Positions 53,077 through 61,957 of a stretch of DNA of 64,000 bases are shown piece after piece (the first letter of the stretch is position 1; every line of letters starts with the position of its first letter). Made by a program: the position numbers and the translations under genes. A model generated the notes under the pieces. The model worked only from the letters and a program-made list of their open reading frames with translations. It searched no databases and was not told where the DNA came from. The stretch lies in NCBI RefSeq assembly GCF_014205295.1, contig NZ_JACHNF010000001.1, positions 7,068,001 to 7,132,000 on the forward strand, in the 5' to 3' direction. Origin of the DNA: Kribbella solani. GTDB taxonomy: Bacteria > Actinomycetota > Actinomycetes > Propionibacteriales > Kribbellaceae.

Positions 53077-54642
53077 ATGTCCGAGAAGGCCTATTACGTC
53101 ACCACCCCGATCTACTACGTCACCGCCGCGCCGCACATCGGCAGCGCGTACACGACGGTGGCCGGGGACGTCCTGACCCGTTGGCACGCCCAGCGGGGCG
53201 AGCACAAGTGGTACCTGACCGGTACCGACGAGCACGGCGAGAAGGTGATGCGCAGCGCGCAGGCCCAGGGCATGACCCCGAAGGAGTGGACCGACAAGCT
53301 CGTCGAGGAGGCCTGGAAGCCGGCCTGGGTGGACGTCGACATCGCGTACGACGACTTCATCCGTACCACCGAGCAGCGGCACACCGAGCGGGTCCGCGAG
53401 TTCTGGCAGACGCTGTACGACAAGGGCGACGTCTACAAGGGCGAGTACGAAGGCCTGTACTGCGTGGGCTGCGAGGAGTTCAAGCTGCCCGCCGACATCC
53501 GCACCGACGAGGACGGCACCCAGCGGTGCATGATCCACGGTACGGAGCTGGAGACGGTCTCCGAGACGAACTACTTCTTCCGGCTCTCGGCGTACGCGGA
53601 CAAGCTGCTCGCGCTGTACGAGGAGCAGCCCACTTTCGTCGCCCCGTCGAGCGCCCGCAACGAGGTGATCGCGTTCGTCAAGCAGGGTCTGCAGGACCTG
53701 TCGATCACCCGGTCGACGTTCGACTGGGGAATCCCGGTCCCGTGGGACGAGGACCACGTCCTGTACGTGTGGATCGACGCGCTGCTGAACTACGTGAGCG
53801 CCGCCGGGTACGGCACCGACCCGGAGCGGTTCGAGGAGCTTTGGCCGGTCGACGTGCATCTGGTCGGCAAGGACATCCTGCGCTTCCACGCGGTGATCTG
53901 GCCGGCGATGCTGATGGCGGCCGGGGTGGCCGTACCGAAGCAGGTGTTCGCGCACGGCTGGCTGCTGGTCGGCGGCGAGAAGATGAGCAAGTCGAAGCTG
54001 ACCGCGATCGCGCCGCACGAGATCACCGACCACTTCGGCTCGGACGCGTTCCGGTACTACTTCCTGCGTACGATCCAGTTCGGTTCGGACGGGTCGTTCT
54101 CCTGGGAGCACCTGAGCGCCGTGTACACGTCCGAGCTGGCGAACGGCCTGGGCAACCTGGCCAGCCGGATCGCGGCGATGGTCGGCAAGTACTTCGACGG
54201 CGCGCTGCCGGAGGCGGCCGACCACGGCCCGGCCGAGCAGGCACTCGCGGACAAGCTCGCCCAGACCGTCGCGACCGCCGACAAGGCGCTGGACACGCTC
54301 GCGTTCCACGATGCGCTGGCCGCGATCAACGAGCTGGTCGGCGCCGTGAACGGGTACGTCACCGAGCAGGAGCCGTGGAAGGTCGCGAAGGACGAGACCC
54401 GGCGGGACCGGTTGGCGACGATCCTGTACTCGGCCGCCGAAACCCTCCGCGCCGTCGCGGTCCTGCACAACCCGACGATGCCGAAGTCGTCCGCCAAGCT
54501 CTGGACGCTCCTCGGCGCCGAGGAGAAGCTGGGTGCCCTGGCCGACCAGCGTGTCCAGGACGCCGGCACCTGGGGCCAGCTCCCGGCCGGCGCCACCCTG
54601 ACCAAGGGTGACCCGCTGTTCCCCCGCCTCGAAGAGGCCTGA
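53077..54642 (+). CDS. metG: Methionyl-tRNA synthetase
   Basis: 521 residues. The class I signatures are PHIGSAYTTVAGD (HIGH) and GGEKMSKSKL (KMSKS). There is a CP region with YCVGCEEFKLPADIR and no full set of four zinc cysteines, and the anticodon-binding alpha-helical domain (PWKVAKDETRRDRLATILYS). No C-terminal tRNA-binding dimerisation domain is attached. It charges tRNA-Met. Its 3' end is partly duplicated just past the stop and followed by a terminator. Confidence 0.96.
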   Translation: MSEKAYYVTTPIYYVTAAPHIGSAYTTVAGDVLTRWHAQRGEHKWYLTGTDEHGEKVMRSAQAQGMTPKEWTDKLVEEAWKPAWVDVDIAYDDFIRTTEQRHTERVREFWQTLYDKGDVYKGEYEGLYCVGCEEFKLPADIRTDEDGTQRCMIHGTELETVSETNYFFRLSAYADKLLALYEEQPTFVAPSSARNEVIAFVKQGLQDLSITRSTFDWGIPVPWDEDHVLYVWIDALLNYVSAAGYGTDPERFEELWPVDVHLVGKDILRFHAVIWPAMLMAAGVAVPKQVFAHGWLLVGGEKMSKSKLTAIAPHEITDHFGSDAFRYYFLRTIQFGSDGSFSWEHLSAVYTSELANGLGNLASRIAAMVGKYFDGALPEAADHGPAEQALADKLAQTVATADKALDTLAFHDALAAINELVGAVNGYVTEQEPWKVAKDETRRDRLATILYSAAETLRAVAVLHNPTMPKSSAKLWTLLGAEEKLGALADQRVQDAGTWGQLPAGATLTKGDPLFPRLEEA

Positions 54643-54682
54643 TCGCGACGCGCCTCGAAGAGGCCTGATTGCAACACTTTGC

Positions 54683-54713
54683 CGCCGCCGTCCGGGAATG
54701 CCGGGCGGCGGCG
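54683..54713 (+). terminator. metG terminator
   Basis: CGCCGCCGTCCGG (54683-54695) pairs with CCGGGCGGCGGCG (54701-54713) with one G-U pair and a 5-base loop, followed by TCCCCTTTTCC. Confidence 0.8.
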
Positions 54714-54759
54714 TCCCCTTTTCCTTGAAGGGGCAACCATTTCTCCAGGAGGCGATTCG

Positions 54760-55671
54760 ATGCGTGCGGTGGTGTTCGAGGAGTTCGGCGGGCCCGAGGT
54801 TCTCAAGATGGAGGATCGGCCGGAGCCGCAGGCCGGCCCCGGGCAGGTGCGGATCGCGGTCCGCGCGGCCGGGGTGAATCCGTACGACTTCAAGATGCGG
54901 CGCGGCTGGACCAGGGCGTTCGCCGAGCCGGTGCTGCCGGCTATTCCGGGGTTCGAGGTGGCCGGCGTTGTCGACCAGGCGGGGGAGGGTGCCGCGTTCG
55001 CGGTTGGCGACGAGGTGGTCGGGTGGTCGCAGGGCGGGGCGTACGCGGAGTACGCGATCGCCGGGACCATCGCGGTGAAGCCGGCCGGGTTGAGCTGGGA
55101 GCAGGCGGCGAGTATCCCGATCGCGGGCGAGACCGCGCAGCGGGTGCTCGACGAGGTGGCGGTGAAGCCGGGTGAGACGGTGCTGATCCATGGCGCCGCG
55201 GGTGCGGTCGGCTCGGTCGCGGTGCAGCTCGCGAAGGCGGCGGGCTTGACGGTGGTCGGGACGGCGTCGGCGGCGAACCACGACTATCTACGGTCGATCG
55301 GCGCGATCCCGGTCGCGTACGGTGATGGGCTGCTCGAGCGCGTGCGGGAGGTCGCGCCGCAGGGGATCGACGCGGTCATCGACACCGCCGGGAAGGGCGG
55401 GCTGGAGGAGTCGATCGAGCTTCGCGGCGGTACCGAGCGGATCGTCACGATCGCCGACTACGAGGGCGCGGGGAAGCTCGGTATCAAGACCAGCGGTGGC
55501 GGCCGGGAGCCGGAGGAGATCCAGGCCGGGCTGACCGACCAGCTGCAGGCGGCCGCGGACGGCAAGCTCACGGTCCGGATCGCCGCGACGTACGCCTTGG
55601 CGGACGCGGGCGAGGCGCAGGACCTGAGCGAGTCCGGCCACGCCCGCGGCAAGGTCCTCGTACTTCCGTAG
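54760..55671 (+). CDS. NADP-dependent quinone oxidoreductase-like MDR-family protein
   Basis: 303 residues from an ATG with CAGGAGG 7 bases upstream. MRAVVFEEFGGPEVLKMEDR, RAAGVNPYDFKMRRG and VLIHGAAGAVGSVAVQLAKA (the NADPH-binding glycine motif) are typical of zeta-crystallin-like, zinc-free medium-chain reductases. It likely reduces quinones or activated alkenes in the cytosol. It is a single gene between two terminators. Confidence 0.9.
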   Translation: MRAVVFEEFGGPEVLKMEDRPEPQAGPGQVRIAVRAAGVNPYDFKMRRGWTRAFAEPVLPAIPGFEVAGVVDQAGEGAAFAVGDEVVGWSQGGAYAEYAIAGTIAVKPAGLSWEQAASIPIAGETAQRVLDEVAVKPGETVLIHGAAGAVGSVAVQLAKAAGLTVVGTASAANHDYLRSIGAIPVAYGDGLLERVREVAPQGIDAVIDTAGKGGLEESIELRGGTERIVTIADYEGAGKLGIKTSGGGREPEEIQAGLTDQLQAAADGKLTVRIAATYALADAGEAQDLSESGHARGKVLVLP

Positions 55672-55673
55672 TG

Positions 55674-55712
55674 CGGACCTGCAGCACTCACTCACTGAGT
55701 GCTGCAGGTCCG
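55674..55712. terminator. Bidirectional terminator
   Basis: Perfect 17-bp stem CGGACCTGCAGCACTCA / TGAGTGCTGCAGGTCCG with a 5-base loop, between the converging oxidoreductase and PhyH genes. Confidence 0.92.
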
Positions 55713-55716
55713 GCCC

Positions 55717-56628
55717 TTACACGTAGGCGAACCGCGACTCCGGCGTCGGTACCTCATCCACCCGCGGATCCCAGCGATCCACGAACTGCACCCCGGCCGG
55801 GACCTCGATGCTCTCCGTCGACGTCCAGCCGCGAGTCAGCGTCCGGAAGTCCGGTACATCCGGGTGGTAGTGCGGCTTCCCGGTACCAAGCGCGTCCCGA
55901 GCCATCGGCGCGCTCAGCGCCTGGTACCGGAAGTCGGCCGACATCCGCAGCCGGTTGGTCCGGTTCGGCATCGCGCCGTGCACGGTCAGGCTGCCGAACA
56001 AGAGCACATCGCCCGGCTGGTACGACGTCGTCCGCCATTCCGGATGGTTCTCGTCGGCCTCGGCCCGCATCATCCCGGGACCGTCGGATGCCTTGACCGG
56101 AAGCACGCCGAGCCGTGGCGACCCGGCGAAGACCCGGAGCCCACCGATCTCCGGCGGCGCCTCGCTCAACGGCAACCAGGTGGTCAGCGTGTCGACGGAC
56201 CCCTGGATGAACCGGTAGTCCTGATGGATCGGGGTCGGGTTCGCGCCGGGTGACGGCGGCGCGATCCGGCAGATGTGCGCCGGGTGCGCGAACGCTTGCT
56301 CGCCGAGCAACCGCCCGGCCAGCGACACCAGCTCCGGCCGTACGGCCAGCTCGTGGAACGCCTGCGTGCTCTGGATCGCCGTGTACGCACCGAAGAACCC
56401 GGCCGATCCTTCTTCGACCGCCCGCCCGGACGCGATCAGGTCCCGCGGCTCACTGTCCGGCGCGAGCCAGTCGCTGTCGTACAGAATCCGCGCGAGCTGC
56501 TCATGCACGTCCCCGACGACATCGCGAGGCAGCAACCCCCGGAAGAACAGGTACCCGTCCCCGGCCAGCCGACCGCGCAGTACTTCGTCGTCGTCCAGGT
56601 CCCCGTACGAGTCGGTCAGTTCTTTCAT
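55717..56628 (-). CDS. Phytanoyl-CoA dioxygenase (PhyH)-family protein in sugar operon
   Basis: 303 residues. The iron ligands are PTPIHQDYRFIQG (H-x-D) and FGSLTVHGAMPNRTNRLRMS (distal His, 2-oxoglutarate Arg). GDGYLFFRGLLPRDVVGDVH is the usual N-terminal motif. It is the last gene of the alpha-galactoside operon, overlapping the binding-protein stop by ATGA, so its substrate may be linked to the imported glycoside. It is longer than, and different from, the PhyH at 44123. Confidence 0.85.
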   Translation of the reverse strand: MKELTDSYGDLDDDEVLRGRLAGDGYLFFRGLLPRDVVGDVHEQLARILYDSDWLAPDSEPRDLIASGRAVEEGSAGFFGAYTAIQSTQAFHELAVRPELVSLAGRLLGEQAFAHPAHICRIAPPSPGANPTPIHQDYRFIQGSVDTLTTWLPLSEAPPEIGGLRVFAGSPRLGVLPVKASDGPGMMRAEADENHPEWRTTSYQPGDVLLFGSLTVHGAMPNRTNRLRMSADFRYQALSAPMARDALGTGKPHYHPDVPDFRTLTRGWTSTESIEVPAGVQFVDRWDPRVDEVPTPESRFAYV

Positions 56629-57920
56629 TTGTCGTTTCCGATCTTGTCCATGGAGGCGGCGATGTCGCTGACGTTGACCTTGTTCAGGTACAGGTCGTTG
56701 ACCGCCTTGTTGATCTCGGTCGACTTGGCCGTCCAGCCTTCGGTGATCGGCAGGTTCACGGTGCTGCCGGCGGCCGAGGCGATGAACGGCTGGACGTCGA
56801 TGTTCTTCTTCTTCCAGTACGCCTGGTACCCGGCGCCCGCGTCGTTCAGGGCCGGGATGATGTAGCCGGCGTCGCCCATCAGCCGCTGTGCCTTCTCCGA
56901 GCCGAGGAACGCGACCAGCTTGCCGGCCTGGTCCGGGTGCTTGGTCTTGGCGAACATCGCCTCGGCCAGGCCGTTGATCACCACGGTCCGCCCGGACGGT
57001 CCGGCCGGCATCGCGGCGACGCCGATCGGGAACTTCACCTCGGGCAGCGCGAACGGCAGCAGCGCGTTGTTCGCCGGGAACATCGCCACCTCGCCGCGGT
57101 AGAACATCTCGGTCGCCTGCCCGGTCGGCGGGTTGGTCCGGGTACCGTCCGGCGAAACCTTCCACTTGAAGATCAGGTCCCGGGCGAACTGCAGTGCCTC
57201 GACCGACTTGTCGCCGGCGAAGTCGAAGGTGCCGTACGGCTTGTCGATCGCGTGCCCACCGTTCGACGCGATCCAGTTCAGCCACTGCGTCTGGCTGTGG
57301 TTCCAGGAGCAGAAGCCCCACTGCTTGCTGCCGACGGTCAGCTTGCGGGCGATCTCCAGGAAGTTGCCGGAACCGTCCGGTGCCCAGGTCAGCTCGGCCG
57401 GCATCGTGACGCCGGCCTTCTGGAACAGCGTCTTGTTGTACAGCAGTCCGACGACGCCCAGGTCCTTCGGCATCCCCAGCTGCTTGTCCTCGAACTTGTA
57501 CGACTGCACGACGTTCTCGTTGTACGAGTCGAGCTTCAGGCCGGCCTTCGAGATCAGGTCGTCGAGCGGCGCGAGGACGCCCTTCGACGCGAAGTCCGGG
57601 AAGTAGTCGACGGTCAGCCAGAACACGTCCGGCGCCTTGCCGCTGGCCAGCTCGGTGGTGAGCTTGGTCCAGTACTGGTCCCAGGGCAGTACTTCCATCC
57701 GGACCGTGATGTCCGGGTTCTCCGCGGTGAACGCGGCGAACACTGCTTTGTACCCTACTTCCTGCTGCTCGTCCCAGAGGCGGTAGACGAGCTCGACCTT
57801 GCCGCCGCTGCTGCTCGCCTTGTCGTTCGACGAACCGCAGCCGGCCAGCGCGAGCACACTGCCGGCACCGATCAGAAAGGTCCGCCGGGACAGGCCCACT
57901 GCCGAATTCTTGGGGGACAT
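56625..57920 (-). CDS. Carbohydrate ABC transporter substrate-binding lipoprotein
   Basis: 431 residues. Tat motif GLSRRTFLIGAG and lipobox LALAGC mark a Tat lipoprotein. The family 1 sugar-binding fold follows: VELVYRLWDEQQEVGYKAVF, PDVFWLTVDYFPDFASKGVL, GMPKDLGVVGLLYNKTLFQK and GEVAMFPANNALLPFALPEV. It delivers sugars to the permeases just upstream in the operon; the neighbouring alpha-galactosidase suggests melibiose or raffinose-type ligands. Confidence 0.92.
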   Translation of the reverse strand: MSPKNSAVGLSRRTFLIGAGSVLALAGCGSSNDKASSSGGKVELVYRLWDEQQEVGYKAVFAAFTAENPDITVRMEVLPWDQYWTKLTTELASGKAPDVFWLTVDYFPDFASKGVLAPLDDLISKAGLKLDSYNENVVQSYKFEDKQLGMPKDLGVVGLLYNKTLFQKAGVTMPAELTWAPDGSGNFLEIARKLTVGSKQWGFCSWNHSQTQWLNWIASNGGHAIDKPYGTFDFAGDKSVEALQFARDLIFKWKVSPDGTRTNPPTGQATEMFYRGEVAMFPANNALLPFALPEVKFPIGVAAMPAGPSGRTVVINGLAEAMFAKTKHPDQAGKLVAFLGSEKAQRLMGDAGYIIPALNDAGAGYQAYWKKKNIDVQPFIASAAGSTVNLPITEGWTAKSTEINKAVNDLYLNKVNVSDIAASMDKIGNDK

Positions 57921-57933
57921 CAGAACCTCCGCA

Positions 57934-58743
57934 TTACTTGAGCCCGGTAACCGCGACCGAGCGGACGATGAAGCGCTGGAAGACGACGAACAGCACCAGC
58001 AGGGGCACCAGCGCGATCAGGCTGCCGGCCATCACGGCGTTGTAGTCCACGCCGACCTCGCCCTTGAACAGGGCGATGCCGACCGACAGCAGCCTTTTGT
58101 CCTCGCTGCTGGTGATGATCAGCGGCCAGAGGAAGCTGTTCCAGTTCGCCACCACGGCCAGTGTGGTGACGGTGACCAGGATCGGTTTCGACAGCGGCAG
58201 CACGATCGAGATCAGGGTCCGGACCCGGCCGGCGCCGTCGATCCGGGCCGCGTCCTCGAGATCCGCGGGGATGCTGCGGAAGAACTGCCGGAGCAGGAAG
58301 ATCGCGTACGGCGTACCGAGCATGGTCGGCAGCATCAGACCGGCCCAGGTGTCGACCAGGCCGAGCTTCTGCATCATCAGGTACAGCGGGATCATCGTGA
58401 CCACCGGCGGCACCATCAAAGTCGACAAATACACCCAGAACAGCGCGTCCCGGCCGGGGAAGGACAGCCGCGCGAACGCGTACGCCGCCAGTACCGCGAA
58501 CACCACCTGGCCGAGGGTGATCCCGGCCGTGACCAGCGCGGTGTTCAGCAGGTACCCGCCGAACCCGGACGCGAACAGCCGGTCGAACGCGGCCGTACTG
58601 GGCGGCAGCCCCGGCTCCCACGGCATCGTCTCGGACAGTTGTCCGGGGCCCTTGAACGCGGTCAGCAGGGTGAGGAAGTACGGGAAGATCGCGAACACAC
58701 AGCCGGCCACCAGGACGGCGTACGGGAAGATCTTCAGTTTCAT
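57934..58743 (-). CDS. Carbohydrate ABC transporter permease, MalG type
   Basis: 269 residues with six helices. PWEPGLPPSTAAFDRLFASG, FPGRDALFWVYLSTLMVPPV and the EAA loop SIPADLEDAARIDGAGRVRT are diagnostic of MalG-type permeases. The start overlaps the MalF-type gene by ATGA. No ATPase gene is present, so a shared MsiK-like ATPase elsewhere is expected, as usual in actinomycetes. Confidence 0.93.
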   Translation of the reverse strand: MKLKIFPYAVLVAGCVFAIFPYFLTLLTAFKGPGQLSETMPWEPGLPPSTAAFDRLFASGFGGYLLNTALVTAGITLGQVVFAVLAAYAFARLSFPGRDALFWVYLSTLMVPPVVTMIPLYLMMQKLGLVDTWAGLMLPTMLGTPYAIFLLRQFFRSIPADLEDAARIDGAGRVRTLISIVLPLSKPILVTVTTLAVVANWNSFLWPLIITSSEDKRLLSVGIALFKGEVGVDYNAVMAGSLIALVPLLVLFVVFQRFIVRSVAVTGLK

Positions 58744-59654
58744 CCGGACACCTCATAGGTCGTACGGCGCTCGAAGTAGACGAACTGGGTGATGGTCGCG
58801 ACCAGGACGACCGCGAACAGCAGCACCGAGATCGTCGACGCGTACCCGAAGTCGAACTTCTTGAACGCCTCTTCGTAGATCAGGTACGTGGTCACCTCGG
58901 TACTGTCACCAGGACCGCCCTCGGTCATCACGAAGATCGTGTCGAAGGCCTGGAACGAACCGATCACGTTGGTGATCAGGACGAACAGCATCGTCGGCCG
59001 GAGCAGCGGCAGCGTGATGGTGAAGAAGTGCGCCACCGGTGAAGCGCCGTCCAGGGACGATGCCTCGCGCAACGATGCCGGGATGTTCTGCAGACCGGCC
59101 AGGAAGAACAGCATGTTGTACCCGGCGAACTGCCAGATGTGTACCGCGGCAACGCTCGGCATCGCCAGTACCGGCGAGGACAGCCAGGCCGGACCGTCGA
59201 TCCCGAACACGCCGAGGAACTGGTTCAGCGCGCCACGCCCTGGGTCGAAGATCCAGCTCCAGACCAGACCGAGCGCGACCGGCGTAGCCATCCACGGGAT
59301 CACCAGCAGCGCCCGGAAGTACTTCATCCCGCGCAGCTTCCGGTCCACCAGGAGCGCCAGCAGCAGCGACAGGATGGTCGTACCTGGTACGCAGATCGCC
59401 ACGTAGTACAGCGTGACCAGCAGCGAATGCCAGACGTCCGAGTCCGCGAACAGCTTCTGGTAGTTGGCGAGCCCAACAAACTCCGGTGTCGCGAGCAACT
59501 TCCAGTCGAACAGGCTGAGCACCAGCACGATCACTACCGGCGCCAGCAGGAAGCCGAGGACGCCGACCAGGCTGGGGGCGAGCAGCGCGTACGCCGCGGC
59601 GGTCTGCCGGCCGCGCCCGCGCTGCCGCCGGCCGCGAGGGGCCGGCCTAAGCAT
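58740..59654 (-). CDS. Carbohydrate ABC transporter permease, MalF type
   Basis: 304 residues. A basic N-terminus (RRQRGRGRQTAAAYALLAPS) precedes six helices, with LVDRKLRGMKYFRALLVIPW and the EAA loop NIPASLREASSLDGASPVAH. It partners the MalG-type permease. Its start overlaps the end of the alpha-galactosidase gene by 8 bp. Confidence 0.93.
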   Translation of the reverse strand: MLRPAPRGRRQRGRGRQTAAAYALLAPSLVGVLGFLLAPVVIVLVLSLFDWKLLATPEFVGLANYQKLFADSDVWHSLLVTLYYVAICVPGTTILSLLLALLVDRKLRGMKYFRALLVIPWMATPVALGLVWSWIFDPGRGALNQFLGVFGIDGPAWLSSPVLAMPSVAAVHIWQFAGYNMLFFLAGLQNIPASLREASSLDGASPVAHFFTITLPLLRPTMLFVLITNVIGSFQAFDTIFVMTEGGPGDSTEVTTYLIYEEAFKKFDFGYASTISVLLFAVVLVATITQFVYFERRTTYEVSG

Positions 59655-60963
59655 CAGGGTCCTTGAGCGGATGCGGCCGCGGCGAACTCGGGACGAGCAG
59701 CTCGCGGGTACGGTCGATCGCCCATTCGTCCAGCGCGCCGATCGGGTCGCTGGACATCCGCAGCCCCGGCCCGTCCTCGATGTGCTGCGCCCAGATCTCG
59801 CGCTCCTGCACGTCGGGCCGCACGATCAGGCAGTCGGAATCGTTGGCCCACCAACGACCGTGCAGGAACTCGCGCGCCACCGAGGTGGACCGTGCGCCCC
59901 GCTGACCCGGCTGGCTGATGTCGCCGGACGGTGGGTCGACCAACGGATCGGTGTCGGGCGAGACGCGCATCGCGTCGACCAGTCCGAGGCTCGGCAGGAT
60001 CGGGGCGCCGCAGCCGTGCAGGATGCGATTCGGTCCGACCGCTTCGCGGAGCAGCCGCAGACCGTGCCGGTACGCCGTGATGCCGTCGACCTGTTCGTGC
60101 CGCTGCCCTTCGATCGCGCCGGCGTACACGAAGTCGAGCTTGAAGTGGTCGTAACCCTGCCGGCAGAGCTCGGTGAACACGTCCTGGATGTGCCGCGCGG
60201 CGCCCGGGTGGGTGACGTCCAGGACAAGTTGCTCCTGGCCCCAGTTCGTACCGGCGTTGATGCCGGGGACCAGCCATTCCGGGTGCTTGCGGGCTGTTTC
60301 GCTGCCGGCGGCAACCAGGAAGGGTGCCACCCAGATGCCGGCCCGGCGGCCGCTGGAGCGGATGTCGGCGGCCAGCCGGACGGTCGACCCGAAGTCGTCC
60401 CGCGGCGTCAGCCAGTCGCCGATCTCGGTCTGGTACCCCTCGTCGAGCAGGACCAGGTCGACGCTGAGCTCATGCTGGTCGAACTGGCGTACGTCGTTCA
60501 TCACGTCGCGCTCGGTGACCTTGCCCCAGTACGCGTACCAGCTGCACCACGACGGACCGAACACGCGGACCGGCGGCGCGCCGGCGGCGAACGTCTCGGC
60601 CCAGTCGGCCAGCGCCTGGTTCGGATTGGTGTGCGTACTGGTCGTGGTCTGGACCTCGCCGTCGGCGGAGATCACCAGCCGGTCGCCGTGGACCTCGGCC
60701 CGGATCGACGGAACCACGTCCGGGGAGAGCGCGGAGAAGACGACGACCTCACCGCCGGTCGCGACCGCGAGCAGGCCCTCGCCCTGGAACCGGCCGGCGT
60801 CGACGCCGGGACGGTAGGCCATCACGTGATGGTTGGGCGCGGTCGGCCGGGGCGGCCGGGCGTCGAGCCGGTACCAGCCGCTCGGGCTCCAGGACTGCCA
60901 GCCGTGCTCGAAGACCAGCGTGCCGGCATCAGGTACGAGCTCGGCGACGGGAGCGAAAGGCAC
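59647..60963 (-). CDS. GH36-like alpha-galactosidase
   Basis: 438 residues, shorter than classic 700-residue GH36 enzymes. SWCSWYAYWGKVTERDVMND, VLLDEGYQTEIGDWLTPRDD and YDHFKLDFVYAGAIEG (nucleophile Asp277) with DAMRVSPDT (acid/base Asp337) are the GH36/GH27 clan D motifs. There is no signal peptide, so it cleaves imported alpha-galactosides in the cytoplasm. It is the first gene of the operon and divergent from an AraC regulator. Confidence 0.88.
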   Translation of the reverse strand: MPFAPVAELVPDAGTLVFEHGWQSWSPSGWYRLDARPPRPTAPNHHVMAYRPGVDAGRFQGEGLLAVATGGEVVVFSALSPDVVPSIRAEVHGDRLVISADGEVQTTTSTHTNPNQALADWAETFAAGAPPVRVFGPSWCSWYAYWGKVTERDVMNDVRQFDQHELSVDLVLLDEGYQTEIGDWLTPRDDFGSTVRLAADIRSSGRRAGIWVAPFLVAAGSETARKHPEWLVPGINAGTNWGQEQLVLDVTHPGAARHIQDVFTELCRQGYDHFKLDFVYAGAIEGQRHEQVDGITAYRHGLRLLREAVGPNRILHGCGAPILPSLGLVDAMRVSPDTDPLVDPPSGDISQPGQRGARSTSVAREFLHGRWWANDSDCLIVRPDVQEREIWAQHIEDGPGLRMSSDPIGALDEWAIDRTRELLVPSSPRPHPLKDPDA

Positions 60964-61039
60964 GAATCCCTCGATTCAATGGGGTGCAGGATCTTGCTGC
61001 TGTGCCGCTAATCTTGGGGCGCGAACAAGGAGATCCACC

Positions 61040-61957
61040 ATGACGGAGCCTGCTGACTTCGAGCACGATCTTGCTACCCAAGTGCTGATCGAGCTGTACA
61101 GCGAGATCCCGCCACCGAGCAAACTGGTGACCGGGCACTTCCACAGCGGCGGTGATTACCGCGTCGTCCGGCCGGATGGTGTCGGCAGTTGGTACCTGCT
61201 CTACACGGCCTCCGGCACCGGGCAGTACGCCCTGGGTGACAACACTCTGACACTGCGGCACGGGGACGTGCTGCTGGTCAGCCCGGGGACGCCGCAGGAC
61301 TACGGCACGGTCGGTACGTACTGGGAGTCCTGGTGGGCGCACTTCCAGCCGCGGCGGGAGTGGCACTCGTGGCTGTCGTTGCCGCAGGCAATGCCCGGGC
61401 TGTCGTACGTCCGGCTGGCGAGGTCGTCGGAGACGGACCGGGTGGTGTCGGCGTTCGACCGGCTGCACCGGGACGCGCAGCGCGCCGGACTGTCGCCGAC
61501 CGGTGACACCGAGTTGCATCTGCTGGAGAAGAGTGTCGCGACCGAGCTGACCATGAACGGCATCGAGGAGGTGCTGCTGACCGCGGTCGCCAGCCTGCGC
61601 CGCGAGACGCAGCACCTCGATGCCCGCGTGCATTTGGTGCTGGAGGCAATCACCGCCGACCCGGCCCGGCCGCACACGCTGACCTCGCTGGCCGGGCTCG
61701 CGCAGGTGTCCGTGTCCCGGCTCGCGCATCTGTTCAAGGAGCAGGTCGGCGACTCGATCATGAACGTCGTCCTCGCGCTCCGGCTGCAGCGCGCGGCCGA
61801 GTTGCTCGGCGCCACCGACATGTCGGTGGCGCAGATCGCGGCCGCGGTCGGGTTCGACTCACCGCACTACCTGAGCCGCCAGTTCGGCCGCCGGTACGGG
61901 ATGTCACCGACGGCCCACCGGAACGCGGTCAGGAAGCCGGAGCTAGAGCTATATTGA
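61040..61957 (+). CDS. AraC-family transcriptional regulator of the alpha-galactoside operon
   Basis: 305 residues from an ATG with AAGGAG upstream. The N-terminal cupin-like sensor (about 30-160: WYLLYTASGTGQYALGDNTL, HGDVLLVSPGTPQDYGTVGT) is followed by the double helix-turn-helix (TLTSLAGLAQVSVSRLAHLF, MSVAQIAAAVGFDSPHYLSR, QFGRRYGMSPTAHR). Divergence from the alpha-galactosidase operon makes it the likely sugar-responsive activator. A GAATC-CCTC-GATTC inverted repeat at 60964-60977 could be an operator half. The last 29 bases overlap the nucleotidase gene on the other strand. Confidence 0.93.
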   Translation: MTEPADFEHDLATQVLIELYSEIPPPSKLVTGHFHSGGDYRVVRPDGVGSWYLLYTASGTGQYALGDNTLTLRHGDVLLVSPGTPQDYGTVGTYWESWWAHFQPRREWHSWLSLPQAMPGLSYVRLARSSETDRVVSAFDRLHRDAQRAGLSPTGDTELHLLEKSVATELTMNGIEEVLLTAVASLRRETQHLDARVHLVLEAITADPARPHTLTSLAGLAQVSVSRLAHLFKEQVGDSIMNVVLALRLQRAAELLGATDMSVAQIAAAVGFDSPHYLSRQFGRRYGMSPTAHRNAVRKPELELY

